DNA of 23,808 bases from Rhizophlyctis rosea (GCA_027596075.1 JADGJC010000439.1:1-23808); one strand, 5' to 3'. Numbered from the stretch's first letter, positions 11,690 through 22,751 are shown. Translations and numbers: made by a program. Notes: a model not told the origin generated them from the sequence alone.

Positions 11690-13062
11690 ATGACCTCACC
11701 AACACTCAACGGTGCAATAGACCCATCCAAGCCCATCACCGTTTGGGACACCAAGACCCAACAATACCACGGCGGTCAAGAATGGGCTTTCCTCAACAAC
11801 TTTGTAGAAGACTTTAGCGTGACGACCAACGGGTTGGGAATACCGCAAAAGGCTTTGCAGGCTGCGAGGGATGCTGTAAGTTCTTTTGGGAGTTGAACTT
11901 ACTACAACTGCAGTCCGTCTCTGACCCTCCGCCCATCTGACCAGCTTGACACTTGCCACCACTACCCGCCAGCCGACCAAGAACCCACAAAAACCATTCT
12001 CTCAAAGTTCATGTGGCCGCAGGACCCCGAAAACGTCCACTCGCGTTTGTTGCTGGGGAACGGCGCGTCAGAATTGATTGACTTGGTGACCCGGTACGCA
12101 CCGGAGGGACCTTGGAAGCCAGGACCATGGGAGATTCAGGTGGGCAACATTGGCGATGTCTTAGGCTTGCAAGGAGATTTATTGATAGTTCGACGATGTG
12201 CAGTACAAAGAGTACGAAAGGTCTGCCATCGCCTTGGGCCGAAACGTCCTCCCGCACGACCACACCACTCCTGCATCGCTAACCTGTATCGTAAACCCCA
12301 ATAACCCATCCGGCGACTACATGCATATTGAAGAATTGAAGGAATACATAGAGAAGACCGTGTCAGACAACACGGTGGTCATGGTTGGTGGGTACTCTGG
12401 CGTTCTCAAGGATTAGGCTTTTAGCGTACGGACAGCTCATGAACAGTGGAAATACAGACGAATCCATGCAACCCTGGCACTCCCCCGAATTCCGCAACGA
12501 CTCCCTCATCTCCCAAACCGCCTGGATCTCCGACATCTACGCCCGCCGTGGCATCGCAGTTTTCCTCATGCACTCCTGGACAAAACTGTGGTCCTGCACC
12601 GGACTGCGTCTCGGATCCGTCGTCTGTCCAACCGAACGTCATTGCCAGGACTTGAAGAAGGTCCAAGTGCCATGGAGTGTCAACTCCCCTGCATTGAGAT
12701 TCTTGGAAGTCGCTTGCTCAGAGGAGGAAAAGCCATTCTTGGACGAGACGTGGGCGGTTACCACCAAATGGAGGGCGGACACTATTGAGAGGTTGGAGGC
12801 GTTGAGGGTGCAGGGGAGTCAGTCTGGGAAGGAGGCACCGGGTTGGACGTTCCATGGCAAGCCGTTTTTGTCGTGGATTTGGATTGATTTTGGACGTGTG
12901 GACGTTGCGGATGAGGCTACGCGTCGGGCTAGGGTTGCGGGTGTCCCCGTTCGGCCGGGATCCAATGGGTATAACCGTCCCACGTGCGTGCGTATTGCTG
13001 CTAGGAAAGCAAGCCAGGTAGATGTGTTGATACAGGCGTGGGACGGGCTAGCGCTTCTGTAG
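11690..13062 (+). CDS. PLP-dependent aminotransferase, class I/II, histidinol-phosphate aminotransferase-like
   Basis: Four exons (11690-11875, 11945-12139, 12189-12387, 12458-13062) give 394 residues in phase. Fold-type I landmarks are all present. These are LLGNGASELIDLV (cofactor phosphate region), CIVNPNNPSGDY (Asn163-Gly169), VDESM with Asp194 expected to hold the pyridine nitrogen, and HSWTKLWSCTGLR with Lys236 as the PLP Schiff-base lysine. Near the end is CVRIA, with Arg372 as the expected substrate carboxylate binder. The pattern is closest to HisC and CobD-like (threonine-phosphate decarboxylase) members. The substrate cannot be settled, since fungi also keep divergent paralogs of this group. 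Intron 2 is 49 bp, the shortest in the window. The start at 11690 is preferred because the next upstream in-frame start-like codon is GTG. No targeting peptide is evident, so a cytosolic location is likely. Confidence 0.85.
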
Positions 13063-13487
13063 ATATGTCTTAGAGCCTTCACATAGATTAGTCCTGGTGT
13101 TCACTCACGATGGGCGCTTTTAGGCAATCATTACACAAACGTTGATATGATGAATCATTACTACGATCGCCAGACTCTCTCGTTGTACAAAAATTCCCTA
13201 TAGGCGCTGAAAAACCTCTTTTTGAATAGGCCTTAAAACCTCCCCTACCTCCTACAATCGAAGAGCGTATCCCTTCAGAAAGGCCGCCCTGCAACCCTTT
13301 CCATCTGCAACCATGAAAATGATTTTGAAACCCATAACTGTGATTTCGTAATCAAACACCAAGCACCAGCACACGTTTTACATCAAAAACATATATGTGT
13401 TTATACAAAATTTTACAAATGCGAGTTAGCACTACTACCAGGGAGCCAAATTCTCGCGGACCTTCCAACTCCCAAAACCCCAACCGC
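13063..13487. other. Convergent intergenic interval
   Basis: This separates the aminotransferase stop from the last codon of the SET/SMYD-like locus, which runs toward it. It should contain the 3' ends of both transcripts. Around 13370-13420 it is AT-rich, with ATATATGTGTTTATAC that could serve RNA 3' processing. I see no gene here. Confidence 0.45.
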
Positions 13488-14638
13488 CTAATACCTCCCA
13501 GTCTCAATATACCTCCTAACCATATCCCTCTTCTGCTGCGAACACAAAACATCAATAAGCGGCAACGCCTCCCGATACGTCTCCTTCACCATTTCCCCAT
13601 ACTGCGCCCTTTCCTTCGGGTTCATCTCCACTTTATCAAACGTCAAACAACGCAACATACGCCGCCGGATCCACATCCTTCACATCCCGCCGCAGCATCT
13701 TTATCAACCCTGCACCAATTGTAGCGTAACGATCCTTAACCTGCACACACATGAGAACAACAGTGGCTTCGAGCAAGAGGCCGTCGGAGACGGGGGTGGA
13801 CATGATTTCTTGGGCGAGGGTCCCCCAGGCGTTGTAGTCGAAGCGCAGTTTAACGTGTTCTAGGCGGTTATTGAATGGGCGTTCAGCGAAGAGGGGGAGG
13901 GCCGAGTCTGGGAAGGTTGTTTGGCAGGTGTGGCATGTCCACGGGGGGTTGGGAGGCCTTTGCGGATTCTTGAGTTGGCGGTATTGCAGGAGGGGCATTG
14001 GAATTTTCGGAAAGGGTCGTAGTCGGTGCAGTGTGGGCAGGTGCAGGATATTCCATAGATGGATCGGAGGAGTTGGAGGCGTTTGGGGGTTGGGAGGATT
14101 GCGGGTTGGGCGGAGGAGCGGCAGGGGGTTGGGAGGGAGCGGCAGGTGAGGTAGTTTAGAGTTAGGGGGTCGCCTTCTTTGATGGATTTTACGGCGATGA
14201 GGAAGAGGTTGTCTTCTTTTGTCAGGATAGCAAGGTTTGGAGAGCAGGAGTGGGGGTATTCATTGAAGATTTCGCCGTAAACTCCAAAGGTCCCCTTATC
14301 GATGGGGAATGAGTTATGATCACAGCGGAGTCAAACCTTTGCGAGCTCTTCTGGGGAGAAGTTTGGGTATTTGGTGAAGCGAGGTGGACTGTCACATTTC
14401 TGCATGGACCTCCTTTGCGCCAAAGATGGTGTTTTGGGAAGAGGAAGGGATTGGAGCTTTTGTTTGAGTTCGGGGGGCGAGAGGACGATCTCTGTCAAGA
14501 GGTTTTGGAAGGAGAAGTCTGCGTTTTGGGTTGGGGACATCATACTCATGACGACTGGGTATTTGTCTATTGTTTTGGAGTAGGTGATTATGGGAGGTAG
14601 GCCCTTGCCAAAGACGACTCCGGGTGTATATTCCTTCT
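13488..14638 (-). pseudogene. SET/SMYD-like protein lysine methyltransferase, probably decayed and lacking its N-terminus
   Basis: The minus frame opens after an acceptor (TTGCAG at 14639-14644) and runs through ELAKV into an in-frame TGA at 14331-14333. It then continues in the same frame with RCDHNSFPIDKGTFGVY, EYPHSCSPNL (SET-domain HSCxPN motif), GDPLTLNYL and the post-SET CTCPHC. The zinc-ribbon-like CPSC ... WTCHTC pair straddles a frame change at a C6 run near 13945. The C-terminal helical region ends in a third frame at 13488. No MYND finger or N-terminal SET half is found upstream. SET/SMYD proteins transfer methyl groups from SAM to histone or other lysines. Intact alternatives need introns of 42 bp (removing the TGA and the conserved NSF segment) and 35 bp (removing the CHTC pair), which I find less likely. 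Sequencing error is possible. SET/SMYD identity is fairly secure; pseudogene status is not. Confidence 0.55.
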
Positions 14639-14919
14639 CTGCAACGCGCAGTGGTGATTAGTTGTTTTAGGGAACGATGGGTGAGAAGGGAGAAAAAAGG
14701 AAGGGAGGTTGTGGGAGGAGGCTATTTCTATTCTGTGGAGGAGTAGCCGACTTGATTGTATCTGATGGATCCAGCCAAAAAGCGTGTTTGGCCAATGGCC
14801 AGGGGGTTGCTGCGGAAAAGGGTGAACCCAAGCACACCCAAAGCCCAACTTTGACAGGGATTACCATCTCCCACCTGATTTCCAGCATATCGCAGACAGT
14901 AAGGCAACCTTACTAACGT
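14639..14919. other. Short divergent interval between the SET/SMYD-like locus and the adaptin gene
   Basis: If the SET/SMYD-like gene were complete, its N-terminal exons should lie here. Minus-strand frames at 14667-14888 do not show MYND cysteines or an N-terminal SET motif. The interval must also hold the adaptin promoter. A TACTAAC sequence at 14911-14917 looks like an intron branch motif just before the adaptin ATG and leaves some doubt about that start. Confidence 0.35.
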
Positions 14920-17486
14920 ATGAGCACGACAGCCGAGTCAGTTGCCTTGGTGCTTTATGTGTGGCTCCTCTTATGCACTACTAACGCGTGACATACAGGA
15001 CACAATGGCCAGAAGAGTTTCGCAACCTCCTCGTGTCCGTCACACGCGCGACAACGCTAGAACAGGAGCAGTCGCTTGTGCGGGAGGAGGTTGAAAGGCT
15101 GAGACGGAAGATGTCTCGGCCGAACTTATCCATGGTGTGTGGAAACATATGATTGCTCGGTTGTCATTGCCTTCATGACCGTTGGACTATCACGTAGGCA
15201 AAGCTTTCGCAATACGTCATACGTTGTCTTTACTGCGAAATGCTCGGCTGCTCCACCGCTGCGTTCGCGCACATCCAGGCCATAAAGCTGTGTAGTTCAA
15301 TAACTCTATCAGAGAAACGCATCGGTAAACATTGCACATCCAAATCGGTATGGCTGGAGCACCACTAACACACCATTTTAATTGCGATGGATGATAGGTT
15401 ACATGGCAGCGTCCATATTCCTTCATGGTCAACATGAATTGAATTTATTGATGACGAATACTCTTCGTCAGGTTAGCCTTAGCTTTCGGGTGTTCGGTGG
15501 CATCTTCACTGCATTTACCCGTTCTCAATCAGGACTTGCAAAGTACCGACCCCATTGTGATCTCATTAGCCCTCTCCACTTTAGGGACAATCTTGAACGC
15601 GGAGATGGTATCTCCACTCATCACCCACGTAGAGCGACATTTGACAAACGAAGAGTATGCCTCATGCATGTCGTGTCTGGGCGAACTTTCATTGATTCAT
15701 GAATCCAAACAGCACACTAGTACGCAAAAGAGCCGTACTCACAATGCGCGGCATCATCTTGACTATGCCACAAGTAGCCGCTTCGCATGCATCCAAATTC
15801 AAACGTGTCTTGGTGGACCGGGAACCGAGCGTCATGATGGCGGCACTGAGTCTCTTTCGCGTGTTGGTGGAGGTAATCGATGGAAAAGCCAACCCTATCA
15901 TTGCAAACCACACTCATGGATCTTTGCTTTTCACTAGACATCACCAACAACATACAAATCCCTCCTCTCCGCATTCATTCACATCCAACGCCAACTCATC
16001 GAGCGACGCTTGCCAACAGACTTTGACCACCATAAAGTGCCAGCGCTTTGGGCACAGGTTAATTGTCTTCAGATTTTGGGGATGCTAGCGGCACATAATG
16101 ACACGTAAGATTGATGAATGAAGGATGTTGAGTGGTCGATATGGAAGTGATAATGAACATTGGCAGGGTCTGATTTTTACTGCAAGTGGGTATGAGGAAT
16201 TACGATCTGTTTTGCATGATTCCGTGAGACTTGCTTTGGAGTGCGGAGATGCGGGTTATGGTATGTAATTATTCTTTGAGCTGGATCTTCATCAAAACTG
16301 ACTAAGGTGTGTCACTTAGCGGTGGTCGACGAAGCTTTGAAAGTCTTGGCCGTCCGGCCTATAGCCGCTGGCAAGCCAGAAGACGTAACACTAGCACGCG
16401 ATATAATACAACGATTTACAGCATCGCGGAACAGAACCATCCAAACCATGACGCTTGGATTCATTCAATCGGGATGGAAGTTGGACCGTGCGGTGTTTGA
16501 GGAGAATCGGGAGTTTGTAGAAGTGTGCTGTGAGAGTGATGACGAGGGCGTTCAGAGAAGGGTGAGTGGAATGATATAGGGTTTTTGCATCACAGTTCCA
16601 TATTTTTGGTGCCAATTGCTGACCTCCCGAAAAAGGCCATGCGACTTCTATCCCAAACAACCGACACAACAACCTTCCAAACCTACATCACCCGCATCAT
16701 AGCCATCGCATCCTCAACCACAAACCCCGAATACATCACAGAACTGATCCACTCCCTCTCCCAACATTTCCAAACCATCCCCACACCCGCTCAAGAAAAA
16801 ACCCAAATTTACCTCTCACTGCTCGTCAACCTCCGTCCCGAACACCACCTCGCCATCAGTAATACAGAAAATCCCGTAACGTTTCTATGCTCGGAGTTGA
16901 CAGAGCTTCTTGTTGCAAATGAGGGTGAGGATGTTAGGGGACGAGTTGTGGAGGCTTGTGTTGCGGTTTTGATGGGGTTTGCGGAGGGGATGGGTGCAGG
17001 TGATGGTGGTGGGAGAGAGGAGAACGGGTTGGTGGGGTTTGCGCTTTGGGTTGTTGGGGAGTATGGGAGTGGGAATGTTGGGGGTGGGGATATTGTTGAG
17101 GTTTTGGGGAGGGGATTGGAGAGGTGTTTGGAGGGGAGGGGTGAGTTCTTGATTTTTTTTTTGCGAAATAGGGTGTTATCTTGATCTGTGGAGTGGAGTT
17201 TGACGTTGACTGATGATTTGCCTTTTGGATAGATTGGAAAGTTGCGGCACGGGTTTTGGAGAGTCTGTCTGGGGTTGTGCGGAGGGTTGGGGATTGTTCG
17301 GATGAGGTGGTGGAGGTTGTAGGGAAGTTCAAGGGAGTTGGGGACTTGGATGTCCAGCATGTGAGTGGAACGTGTTGTTGACGGTCTTTTGCCTGTCTAC
17401 ATTATTCAGATTTTGGTTTTTGGACTTTTCAGAGGTACCACGAGTTTGTCGGCACCCTGAAAAAGATTGGTAAAGACATCGTGTGA
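14920..17486 (+). CDS. AP-4 complex epsilon-like large adaptin subunit without hinge and ear
   Basis: Twelve exons (14920-14936, 14999-15134, 15198-15324, 15398-15471, 15533-15654, 15713-15872, 15938-16104, 16187-16260, 16320-16561, 16636-17140, 17233-17360, 17433-17486) give 601 residues in phase. It is an alpha-solenoid adaptin trunk. It contains YCEMLG, GYMAASIFLHGQHELNLLM, LVRKRAVLTMRG and FDHHKVPALWAQVNCLQILG, the last matching the AP-4 epsilon VPAPWLQ region better than gamma, alpha or delta. WVVGEYG (the WCIGEYG equivalent) marks the end of the trunk. Family members are heterotetramer subunits that sort cargo at the trans-Golgi network. The protein stops where the trunk ends, so the hinge and appendage seen in animal epsilon (about 1100 residues) are missing. 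The first exon is only 17 nt with a GTCAGT donor and is the least certain part. Exon 10 shows the sharpest A/C to G/T switch in the window. Confidence 0.85.
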
Positions 17487-17742
17487 ATTGACAGAAGTTT
17501 GGTCACTTAGTGCACTTGTGTACATAGCCGAAATTGAGGTATCTAGTGTTTGCTTTATTCAAAATTCCTTGGTTACCGAATAGCACAGCTGTCGTGTATA
17601 CATATCTGCCTACCAAAACAATTATCAAATCCAAGCTATCACTACTCTACTCTAATCTATCTGACTCTACATTATAAAGGCCTTACATTAAATCTACTTA
17701 AACACCTACTGACTCAACCAACAGCACAAACCCCCAAACTAT
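17487..17742. other. Convergent 3' interval between adaptin and cyclic-nucleotide-binding genes
   Basis: 256 bp of AT-rich sequence between two stop codons facing each other. It contains stretches such as TTATAAAGG and several TA-rich motifs that could serve RNA 3' processing on either strand. No coding frame is convincing. Confidence 0.45.
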
Positions 17743-20700
17743 CTAAACCCTCCACCCTTCCCTCTCACCCTCCACCTCAACCTTAACCCCCCTCCCCCCC
17801 ACAACGCCCACATTCGGATCCCCCTTCCACTCCCTCACAAGCCCCAAAACCGTCTTCCTCCTCACCCTCTCCCACCGCCGTTTCTTACACTCCTCCTCCC
17901 ACAGCTTCTCCACCTCTTTATCCGTCGGTGCGGGGACATATAAATGAGGCGTGAGGAGCGACCCAAACTTTTCGCGGGCGTCGAAGGTTTTGGAGACTAG
18001 GAGTTCGGTGGGTGTTAGGGTTTGTTGTTGGGAGGAGGACGGAGAAGAGGGGGCAGGACCGCCGGCGCGGATTGTTACGGTGGCGAGGGGGAATCCGGTG
18101 TCGGGTGTGTAGGAGGAGATACCGTCTTCGCCGAAGTACATTAGGGGGTCGAGGGTGCCGAGGTAGACTTCGATTGATTGGGGGGGTGGTGGGGGGGTGC
18201 GGTGGAGGGTTCGAGATTGGGATTGGGTGCGGGGTTTGGGGGGTGTGGTTGTGGTGGTGAAGTGGGAGTGCTTTTTGTGTTTAGGGGGTTGACGGTGGTA
18301 TTGGGGTGTGAAGGGGTCGTCTTCTTCCGAGGAGGAGTTGGGGTTGATGGTTGTGGGAGTTCGTTTGAGGGTTTTGTGGATTGTGCAGGTGCCGGATTTG
18401 ATTAGGAAGAATTCTTCGAGGGGTTGGCCTGTGATGGGATGGACAGTTAATGTATGAATGGGTTGGCCAGTACAGAACTCAACTCACAGACCTTCAGCAA
18501 TAATAACCTGCCCCGGCAAGAACTTCTTCCACTCCATCTTCTGTCCAACGGACCGCAAACTCGCCACCGTCCAGTCTTGGAAGATCGGTATCTTGCGCAA
18601 GAAGAGCATTTTCTCCTTTGCTTCTTTTTCGTGGATGAACTTGATGATGCGGTTGTAGTCGGCCTGTGTGCGATGATGCAGAGTCATCGGTCATGGGAAA
18701 GGATAGGATGGGAAAGAAAGGAAGGGCGGAATAAAATTGACGGGAGTACATACCTTTTCAACAACAGCCAATTCGCATGGGTCAGCCGTGATGATTGTGG
18801 CAAGTCGTGGAGAGTCGTTGATGAGAGCTAGGTCGCCGAAGCCTTGTCTGATTTGGCCAGGACGATACTTCAGTATTTGCCATGTTGCAAGCGCCCTTTG
18901 ACACGAATGGGCGTTACCACCGACAGCAACTCACCCAGGTTCCAATCTAGCAACCGGGACACTGTCCTCAATCCTATTGGTCCTGCTAACCTGCACGACA
19001 GCGGAGCCAGAGAGAATGATGTACCATGCAGTTCCGACATCACCTATACAAAACGATGCAGGACATGATTAATCAATTAGAAAATTCCGCATGCGATGAC
19101 GGTCCAGAAGCTGACGCAAGATAGAGATCACAACGCGCTCCACCTTCTTCCTCCTACTATCCTCCACCCCAACCAACAAACCGAAATGAAGAAACGAAGA
19201 CGAAAGGAAGGAGGGACAGGCTCAAACCCACCCTGCCGAAAAACCGCCCGATCCTTCTCATAAACCCACACACTCAAAACCCCACAAAGCTGCCCCAATA
19301 TAAAATCCGATAACTTCCCAAACGCCCCAACCTTCCTCATGGCTCTAAACAGCACTCTCAAATCATCCGGCGTTCTCTCGAACTGAGGCTTCCGCAATAT
19401 ACTGAGCGCGATCATCCGGTCAGCGGGATCAAGACAGGATGGGACGCCGTTGAGGGCGGAGGACGTGAAGCCTAGGAGGGTTGTTGCGTTGCGGGTGCGG
19501 AGGCGGGGTGCTGGGTTGGTGAGTGTGTCGGAGCGGGCGAGTTTTAGTTCGGGGGGTTTGGTGGGTTCGGCCGGTTGGAGTGGGGGTTGTGGTGGGGATT
19601 GTTGTTGGTCGATGGTGAGGTTGGGGATTGTGCGACGGAGGCGGGAGGGGTCGAAGAGTTTTGAGGACATGCGGGTGTAGTCTAGGATGAAGCGTCCTAC
19701 TGAGAAGGCTTTGGGGTTCCAGACTTGGGGGTGGGCGGCGGCGTGTTGTTGGTAGTGTTCAAGGGATGCGGCTTGGTTTGATAGGGTTGTGTTGAAGGGG
19801 GGGTTGGTTTTGAGGTACTGTAAGACAAATGTTGCTTCGTCGCGGGTGCGTCGGGGGGGTGCGGGGTGGTGTCGGCGCGGGGGGGCGGTGGCGGGGCGGC
19901 GGGTTGGTTTTGTTGTTTGAGGGGTAGTTGGGGGTTGGGGGGCGAGGGAAGCACGGCGGGAGGGACCTAGGGAGCTTGCGCTGGAAGCTCGACGGGTGGC
20001 GAGTGTCATCATGGAGGGTCTGCGGGAGGAGGGAACGGCTGCGGATGAGGTGGTGCGCTTGAGGGCTGGGGGTGCCGAAGCAGGCGGGGCATTCGTACGC
20101 TTGGTTGCGGTATCTGCCGCGTTGAGTTTAGGTGCTGTTGCGGGACGATGTTTAGGTGTTGCCAAACTGGCCAGACGGGCAGCTCGCTCTGCTTTGAAAT
20201 CTGCAGACGTCCGCTTTGCCTGTGCACTTTGCGTTATGCGTGCACTGGTAGAATGAGACGCTGCCGTAGTGGGGCGTGTTGGTCGCGCTGCCGATGTTGC
20301 TCGCGTCGAGGCTGCAGATCGTCCCCTAACAACACATCGATCCAGACATTGCATGAACTGAACATGATGCCCTTCATCATCCAACGAGCTAGGCCCTTCC
20401 TTGAACTGAATAGTTGTCGGCTTGCGATCTGTCGCCTCTTCCCCATTTGATGCCTCCCTATCCCACCCTTCATACAACTCCAACTCGTGCTGCTTTTCCT
20501 CCCAAATGATGTCTCTAACACCACTACCCGTAGGTGTTTTAGCACTCAGTAACCGTTCCGTCAATCTGAACAACTTCGCCGCATCGACTTCTATAATATA
20601 TTCTCCCTTCCCATAAGCGGCTGCATCATACGACGCGCCTTCGAGCTTCTCATGTGTGTGATGATGCTCATTTCCCGGCCCATCAGTTCCGACCAGTTCA

Positions 20701-21140
20701 TGTCGTTGAAACAAAGGTAGACCGAGTCCAACCCTAGCACAATCTACAGCTGATAGTACCTCTATTTGATGATCGACGGTACCCGCCTCCGTGCCTCCAT
20801 CCGACTCCCATCCATTCTCGACGTGTCCGCGACGTGGACTTGCCGCCCTTGACGGACCACTCGCGGTCTTGGGCCGTTTCACCTCTTGTGCACGCGCTGC
20901 AGCCGTATGTGGTCGCGAGTAGCCTGCAAACAGGTAGGAGCGTGGTTCGAGCGGCTTTCCTTTCGTCTGAGACTTTGAGCGTTCCCCTTCATCATATGGA
21001 AGTTGTTGCAGGTGGGAAGGAGATTCAAGGGGATCCCGCAACGTGGGTGGGTGCAGCGGTGGCCCTGAGAGCATTAGGGACCGGGGAGATTGCTTTACTA
21101 AATTGCGTTTACGTTTCCTTTGCCGAGTGCATATACACAA
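17743..21140 (-). CDS. Long tandem cyclic-nucleotide-binding-domain protein
   Basis: Five exons (21140-19232, 19043-18935, 18847-18754, 18663-18492, 18428-17743) give 989 residues. Residues 1 to about 560 are basic, Ala/Ser/Thr/Pro/Arg-rich and probably disordered. The first cNMP domain starts near 580 (ERTPDDLRVLFRAMR) and includes VFRQGDVGTAWYIILSGSAV and the phosphate-binding cassette GFGDLALINDSPRLATI (Arg687 present, the usual Glu replaced by Asp678). The second starts near 730 (IPIFQDW, then FLPGQVIIAEGQPLEEFF) and is interrupted by Ser/Thr/Pro-rich loops. The order resembles CNBD2 and other CNBD proteins found in sperm and flagella. A cAMP- or cGMP-responsive role is inferred and binding is not certain. 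No kinase or channel segment is seen. Intron 1 is 188 bp, the longest resolved here. The 18491 donor is GTCTGT, chosen by phase over the nearby GTGAGT. Confidence 0.8.
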
Positions 21141-21382
21141 TCTCCGCTTCCCACGTTTAAGCGCCGGTTGAAAAGTACAGGATGAAAAACGAGGAATTCA
21201 AACGCCCATGAGGAAACGTCAAATGGATTGGCTTATGCGATTTTGGTGGCACGCGCTTCGGAGGGCGTTGAACCGTGCGCCACATCTGCGCATTCTGCGC
21301 CACTCCCAACTTCCCCTGCCCAATCCCTTTCCCCCAAACCTTCCATTCCTTTCGTCCTGCCTTCCTTCCCATCCAGTGCTCT

Positions 21383-21400
21383 GTGGTGAAGCTTCACCAC
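21383..21400. promoter_or_regulatory. Perfect 18-bp palindrome in a divergent promoter
   Basis: The sequence GTGGTGAAGCTTCACCAC equals its own reverse complement. It lies in the 530-bp gap between the divergent starts of the cyclic-nucleotide-binding gene (21140) and the CCDC25 gene (21671). It could be a binding site for a dimeric regulator. I do not recognise the cognate factor. Confidence 0.4.
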
Positions 21401-21459
21401 CCGTTTGGTACTGGTCTAGACGCCTTGCTTCTGGTAGGTATGGCAGAACGGCGCCTATC

Positions 21460-21466
21460 TATAAAG
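21460..21466 (+). promoter_or_regulatory. Candidate TATA element of the CCDC25 homolog
   Basis: TATAAAG sits about 205 bp upstream of the start codon at 21671. The distance suits a 5' leader of ordinary length, but no transcript start can be seen. The rest of the 21141-21670 gap, apart from the palindrome, shows nothing I can name. Confidence 0.3.
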
Positions 21467-21670
21467 GCTTGGAGGAGTCAAGAGGCGGCGGCCTGCTGGC
21501 AATCCGACACTTCTTGGGCGTGGGAAACTTGTCCATGGCTTTGATATCGCTCACTCACCCAAACTTTATGATATCACATAGTACCTTTCTGTGTGTGGTG
21601 GCGTCGTCAGTCTGCCACCAACCTATACCCTTCGACCTTCACCAGTTCCCCACCAAAAACAAATCGCACA

Positions 21671-22751
21671 ATGGTTTATTATTTCACGAGCACGAGTAAG
21701 CGCTTTGACATTGAACCTCCAGGTCACTTTCCCTTCGTAAAACCATATTTTCCCGCTACCCAGTCGCCGGACCACCCTCCATGATCTACATGGGAAAGGA
21801 CAAGTTTGAAAGTACGTGTTTTTTCTTGATGAACTAGGGATTTGATCAGTGTGCGATGAGGACTTACACTATCAAGCGCAGACGAGGAACTTATCAGATA
21901 TGGATGGCCTGAGGATGTCTGGTGAGACGGGATTTTGATCTCGAAGAGAGAAGGGTATTGTTCGCATGCCGACCGTCATGCCTGACACTACCCTCAGGTT
22001 TCACGTCGACAAACTCTCATCCGCCCACGTATACCTGCGATTGGAGAAAGGGCAATCGTGGGAGAGCATTCCAGAAGAACTGTTGATTGACTGTGCGCAA
22101 CTGACAAAGGCTAACAGTATCGAAGGTGCGTCGTACTGGAAACTCGCGGACCAATGCGCGTTTGTGCGCCGCCTCCTCGCGCGGGCGCATCGTGTTTTGT
22201 TTTGTTTTGCGAATCGAGGGCGTTGGTACTGATGGAGGCAGGGTTCTTTCTTGCTCTCGCAGGCAACAAGAAAAGCAACATCGTCATCATCTACACCCCC
22301 TGGAGCAACCTCAAAAAGACCCCAGGAATGGAAACGGGTCAAGTCACCTTCGTCCGTCCAAACATGGTCAAACGCGTCCACGTCGAAAAACGCATAAACG
22401 AAGTCGTGAACCGCCTCAACAAAACCCGTGAAGAGCGTACACCCGACCTATCAGAACTCAAGATCCAGCGCGAGAGGGAGGAGCGGAACGTTAAACGGGA
22501 GGAGGAGAAGAAGAGGGTTAGTCTCATCTTCAACCCTTCCCATATGACTTCTCATCCCATTCCCTTCATGAAACTTACCTCACACTCACGCAATCACCAC
22601 ACAGAGACAAGAAGACCTACGCGTCCAAGAAGAGCGGAAGAAGGAAGCCGAGGCGAGGAGCTATGGCAATGTGTTGAAAGATACCAAGATGAAGAGTAAT
22701 AAGAATGGGGCGGCGAGGACGGTGGAGGATTTTGAGGATGATTTTATGTGA
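21671..22751 (+). CDS. CCDC25: CCDC25/Jlp2 homolog (NFACT-R domain protein)
   Basis: Six exons (21671-21695, 21764-21811, 21882-21921, 21998-22125, 22263-22516, 22605-22751) give 213 residues, close to the roughly 208 of animal CCDC25. The order of conserved blocks fits the whole family: [67 protein letters not shown] and [16 protein letters not shown] charged coiled coil ([16 protein letters not shown]) and the acidic C-terminus DFEDDFM follow. The NFACT-R (DUF814) fold is shared with NEMF/Rqc2-type proteins. In animals CCDC25 has been described as a membrane-associated DNA-binding protein; the role in fungi (yeast Jlp2) is not established. The start is fixed by the family N-terminus. The 3' flank has a long T run (about 22838-22849) and TA-rich sequence. 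Confidence 0.95.

Noticed and set aside
14886..14932. A 34-bp intron-like sequence (GTAAGG to CACGACAG) overlapping the adaptin ATG
   Set aside because: Shorter than any well-supported intron here, and the ATG at 14920 gives a family-like N-terminus; kept only as a doubt about the start.
19450..20450. Several + strand frames opposite the N-terminus of the cyclic-nucleotide-binding gene
   Set aside because: Ala/Arg/Gly/Cys-rich shadows of the GC-rich, low-complexity minus-strand exon.
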